46,279 nucleotides of DNA, taken from NCBI RefSeq assembly GCF_006539125.1, contig NZ_BJMK01000016.1, forward strand, positions 1 through 46,279, given 5' to 3'. The first letter of the stretch is position 1. Each line of letters begins with the position of its first letter. Source of the stretch: Gluconobacter sphaericus NBRC 12467 (GTDB taxonomy: Bacteria; Pseudomonadota; Alphaproteobacteria; Acetobacterales; Acetobacteraceae). Below the pieces are notes generated by a model. The model was not told where the DNA came from and did no database searches. It was given only the letters and a program-made list of their open reading frames with translations. Below, piece by piece: positions 43,688-46,279 of the stretch. Both the position numbers and the translations under genes were made by a program.

Positions 43688-44455
43688 ATGCCCACCTCCA
43701 CGGTGCAAGGTTCCTTTCATGACGACGGACAGCCCACAAGGCTCTCCGTCGTCATGGCCGTTCTGAACGAAGCGGACAATATCCTCCCCGTCTGTCAGGA
43801 GTTGGCTGAAACTTTCGCTGCCGACTCTTCAATAGAAATTCTGGCTATTGATGACGGCAGCACCGACGCCACCGTCAGAAAGCTTCTGGAAGCACGCCAG
43901 ACGATCCTGCCCCGCCTGCGCATCATCAGCCACCCGAAGCGCCTCGGAAAATCAGCCGCCCTCCGAACAGGCATTACCGCTGCCAACGGACACTGGATCG
44001 CCACCATTGACGGCGACGGACAGGATGACCCTTCTGCCATCCTGAAAATGCTGGAACGTGCGACATCGACTCCAAGAGTCCAGCCTCTGGTGGTCGGCGT
44101 CCGCCGCAAACGCAACGACCGCCTGTCTCGCCGGCTTGCTACGCGCTTCGCAAACGGACTGCGCCGTCGTCTCCTGAACGATGGCTGCCCCGATACAGGC
44201 GCGCCGCTCAAGCTCTTCCCGCGCGACCTCTTCCTGAAAATTCCTCAGTTCGAAGGCGTCCATCGTTTTCTGCCTGCATTGCTGGGACATTACGGCGCCC
44301 CGCTGATCTGTATCGAAGTGCAGCACCGCGCCCGACTACATGGCAGCTCGAAATATACCAATTTCAACCGAGCTCTCGTTGGTATCCGTGACCTCCTGGG
44401 CGTCATGTGGCTCCAGAACCGCACGCACCTGCCCAATCATCTGACCGAACACTGA
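43688..44455 (+). CDS. GT2 glycosyltransferase, polyprenyl-phosphate sugar synthase type
   Basis: A 255-residue soluble GT-A enzyme with SVVMAVLNEADNI, the donor-binding LAIDDGSTDAT (52-62), IDGDGQDDP for the metal, and SSKYTNFNRALVGIRDLLGV near the end. It resembles dolichyl/polyprenyl-phosphate sugar synthases (DPM1/ArnC group) but lacks the two C-terminal helices of ArnC. Such enzymes load a sugar onto a lipid carrier for a membrane transferase, and an ArnT-like gene follows 75 bases on. It starts 4 bases after atpF, so it is probably on the same transcript. Confidence 0.85.
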   Translation: MPTSTVQGSFHDDGQPTRLSVVMAVLNEADNILPVCQELAETFAADSSIEILAIDDGSTDATVRKLLEARQTILPRLRIISHPKRLGKSAALRTGITAANGHWIATIDGDGQDDPSAILKMLERATSTPRVQPLVVGVRRKRNDRLSRRLATRFANGLRRRLLNDGCPDTGAPLKLFPRDLFLKIPQFEGVHRFLPALLGHYGAPLICIEVQHRARLHGSSKYTNFNRALVGIRDLLGVMWLQNRTHLPNHLTEH

Positions 44456-44530
44456 AGCCGTCACACGGGATCCGGACCTTCCGGAATCATGCCGCATGCC
44501 CGGCCTGACAGAACGGCGCGGAGAGTCCCC

Positions 44531-46183
44531 ATGACCCTGAACCTCCGGCATTATGCTCTTCTCGGGCTGTTGGCCTTTCTGCTCGCGCTCCCCGGTCGCA
44601 TGACGCTCCCGCCCCTCGATCGAGACGAACCCCGCTATATGGAAGCATCCGAACAGATGCTTCTCTCCCACAACTTCATCGACGTCCGTTTTCAGGACAA
44701 ACCACGCTATCTCCAACCGGCTGGAATCTACTGGCTGGAAGCGGCCTCGACCGCCGCCGCCGAGAAAATCTTCGGTCCCTCAGTTTTGCGCAAGACATGG
44801 CCCTATCGAATTCCGAGCCTCCTCGCCGCAACCATCATTGTCCCCCTGACTGCCTGGATCGGCGCAACTCTCTTTGGGGGCACTACGGGCTTGATGGCGG
44901 CAGGCCTACTGATGGTTTCGACGTTGTTCGTCGCCGAAAGCCACATGGCGACCATCGACACAGTCCTGCTGCTGGACATCCTGTGCATCGAAGCCGCCCT
45001 TCTGTGCGCTCTCACTGATCGACAAAAAAACCGCCCCACTCCTCTTCGCGTCGCAGTCGCCTACTGGCTTGCTTTGGGCATTGGCCTCATGCTCAAAGGC
45101 CCGGTCGTCCTCATTCCGGGCTTCGGCACACCGCTGGCCCTGTGGCTACTGGAAAAAAACCGCTCATGGTGGTCTCGCCTGCGCCCACGCTGGGGCTGGC
45201 TACTCATGGTTGCCGTGGTTGTTCCCTGGTGCGTCGCCATAGAGATCATCAGCGGTGGGGACTTCTTCGCCCGAGCGGTTGGACGCAACTTCCTAGGCAA
45301 AGTAGCCCATGGTCAAGAAGCGCATGGCCTCCCTCCTGGCTTCCATCTGCTGGTTTTCGGACTAGCCTTCTGGCCTGGTTCGCTGTTCGCTGCCATGGCC
45401 ATTCCGGCAGTCTGGCAAAACCGCAAACTCCCGCAGGTCCGCTTCCTCCTCAGCTGGATCGTCCCGCACTGGCTGGTGTTCGAACTGATCGCCACCAAAC
45501 TCCCGCATTACGTCCTGCCAACCTATCCGGCGATTGCCATCCTCACTGCCGCAAGCCTCATGACATGGTGCCCTCCTACACTCTCACGATGGGCAAAGGC
45601 TCTTCTCGGGGTCTATGGCGTTCTGTGGGCAGTCATCGGCATTGGCTTCTGCCTTGCCGGCAGCATCGCCCTCTACAGACTTGAGCACACGTTCACACTC
45701 TCCGCCCTGATCGCGCTGGGAGGATCCCTACCCCTGATGCTCGGCGCCATCGTAATGCTCATGAAGCAGCAGCGACGACAAGCAGCCTTCTGCGCCATGG
45801 GAGCAGCCGTCATTGCCCATGCCGGCTTGTTCCTGAGCGTGATCCCCAATCTTCAGACCATCCGTCTCAGCCCCCGGATTGCAGACCTCTTCGAAGATAT
45901 TCGCCCCTGCAATGACAGTGTTTTGATATCGTCATCCTATTCCGAGCCGAGCCTGGTCTTTCTCGCCGGCCCCAATACACAACTCATTGGCCCCGCAGCC
46001 GCAGCCGCATATCTGCACGACCATCCCCAATGCAGCTTGGCGCTGATCGGCCTCAAAGACAAAAATACCTTTATGTCTGCACTGAAAAAATTTGGAATAA
46101 ATGTTGTTAAGTATAACCAAATAAAAGGACTAAATTATTCAAATGGGCATCATCTTATTTTAGAATTATTTTCACCCCTATAA
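44531..46183 (+). CDS. ArnT-like membrane glycosyltransferase (GT39/PMT superfamily)
   Basis: A 550-residue protein with about twelve membrane helices. The first periplasmic loop holds the catalytic acidic motif LPPLDRDEPRYMEAS (D30, D32, E33), then FQDKPRYLQPAGIYWL, matching the ArnT/PMT superfamily that transfers sugars from polyprenyl phosphate. In ArnT the acceptor is lipid A; here the acceptor is unknown. The ATG at 44531 has GGAGAG five bases upstream; the frame is open 14 codons further. The last 60 codons are clearly richer in A and T than the rest. The donor is probably made by the preceding GT2. Confidence 0.88.
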   Translation: MTLNLRHYALLGLLAFLLALPGRMTLPPLDRDEPRYMEASEQMLLSHNFIDVRFQDKPRYLQPAGIYWLEAASTAAAEKIFGPSVLRKTWPYRIPSLLAATIIVPLTAWIGATLFGGTTGLMAAGLLMVSTLFVAESHMATIDTVLLLDILCIEAALLCALTDRQKNRPTPLRVAVAYWLALGIGLMLKGPVVLIPGFGTPLALWLLEKNRSWWSRLRPRWGWLLMVAVVVPWCVAIEIISGGDFFARAVGRNFLGKVAHGQEAHGLPPGFHLLVFGLAFWPGSLFAAMAIPAVWQNRKLPQVRFLLSWIVPHWLVFELIATKLPHYVLPTYPAIAILTAASLMTWCPPTLSRWAKALLGVYGVLWAVIGIGFCLAGSIALYRLEHTFTLSALIALGGSLPLMLGAIVMLMKQQRRQAAFCAMGAAVIAHAGLFLSVIPNLQTIRLSPRIADLFEDIRPCNDSVLISSSYSEPSLVFLAGPNTQLIGPAAAAAYLHDHPQCSLALIGLKDKNTFMSALKKFGINVVKYNQIKGLNYSNGHHLILELFSPL

Positions 46184-46279
46184 ATCCGGAGAATTCGAAA
46201 AACCCTCTATTTTTGACGCGTCCTGTGTAATTCGATTCGTCCGGTTCTGGTTAGGCTCAGGACCTATTGATTTGATTGT
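46184..46279. other. Right edge of window, no gene seen
   Basis: Ninety-six bases after the ArnT-like stop, without a recognisable gene, RNA or terminator. The final bases are cut off by the window border. Confidence 0.6.

Noticed and set aside
46220-46279. Possible insertion sequence end at the right border
   Set aside because: The bases vaguely resemble a terminal repeat, but no transposase or second repeat is visible in the window, so it cannot be supported.

Overview
The window is about 46 kb of GC-rich chromosome with small intergenic gaps. It reads as an acetic acid bacterium (Acetobacteraceae), most likely Gluconobacter or a close relative. This rests on the gene families, on an F0-only ATP synthase operon (a, c, b', b with no F1 genes beside it, as known for Rhodospirillales), and on protein character; it is inference without database support. 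No insertion sequence, prophage or CRISPR array was recognised. There is one tRNA gene.

Layout. 43-2162 (minus): a sugar-nucleotide epimerase, a secreted DUF192 protein and a metallo-beta-lactamase-fold hydrolase. 2325-3564 (plus): RidA and a secreted CHAP peptidase preceded by a long RNA hairpin. 3584-9393 (minus): a translation and cofactor block of rplY, pth, ychF, proA, nadD, rsfS and rlmH. 9579-15415: an MFS permease, an SDR oxidoreductase, a large-subunit catalase and an acyltransferase. 15385-17958 (minus): hldD-lgt-pgeF, for the envelope. 18040-20759 (plus): ubiK, ybjN, proC, a COQ9-family gene and tRNA-Gln(UUG).

20897-31249 is the accessory part and the most interesting. It holds four glycosyltransferase-type proteins: a GT with a putative C-terminal beta-trefoil, an RgpF-like protein, and two giant fused GTs that share a related domain. 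They lie around a Ser/Thr/Asn/Gly-rich, degenerate-RTX protein with a T1SS-like tail. The simplest reading is a surface protein or polysaccharide glycosylation island. An HU-type histone-like gene is embedded in it.

31360-39332 returns to housekeeping: an aldehyde dehydrogenase, glutamine-dependent NAD synthetase, a DUF1328 membrane peptide, and a compact minus-strand operon mlaD-(80 aa unknown)-DUF2155-otsB-otsA-dsbB, in which stress solute synthesis, lipid transport and disulfide formation are translationally linked. 39531-41054 encodes a protein whose only recognisable part is the C-terminal TSCPD domain of B12-dependent ribonucleotide reductase. 41198-43683 is the F0 operon atpI-atpB-atpE-atpF'-atpF, followed after 4 bases by a polyprenyl-phosphate-type GT2 and then an ArnT-like membrane glycosyltransferase.

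Several starts were moved from the longest reading frame on the basis of Shine-Dalgarno sequences and operon overlaps. The rsfS start is unusual: the only good ribosome binding site points at an AUC codon.
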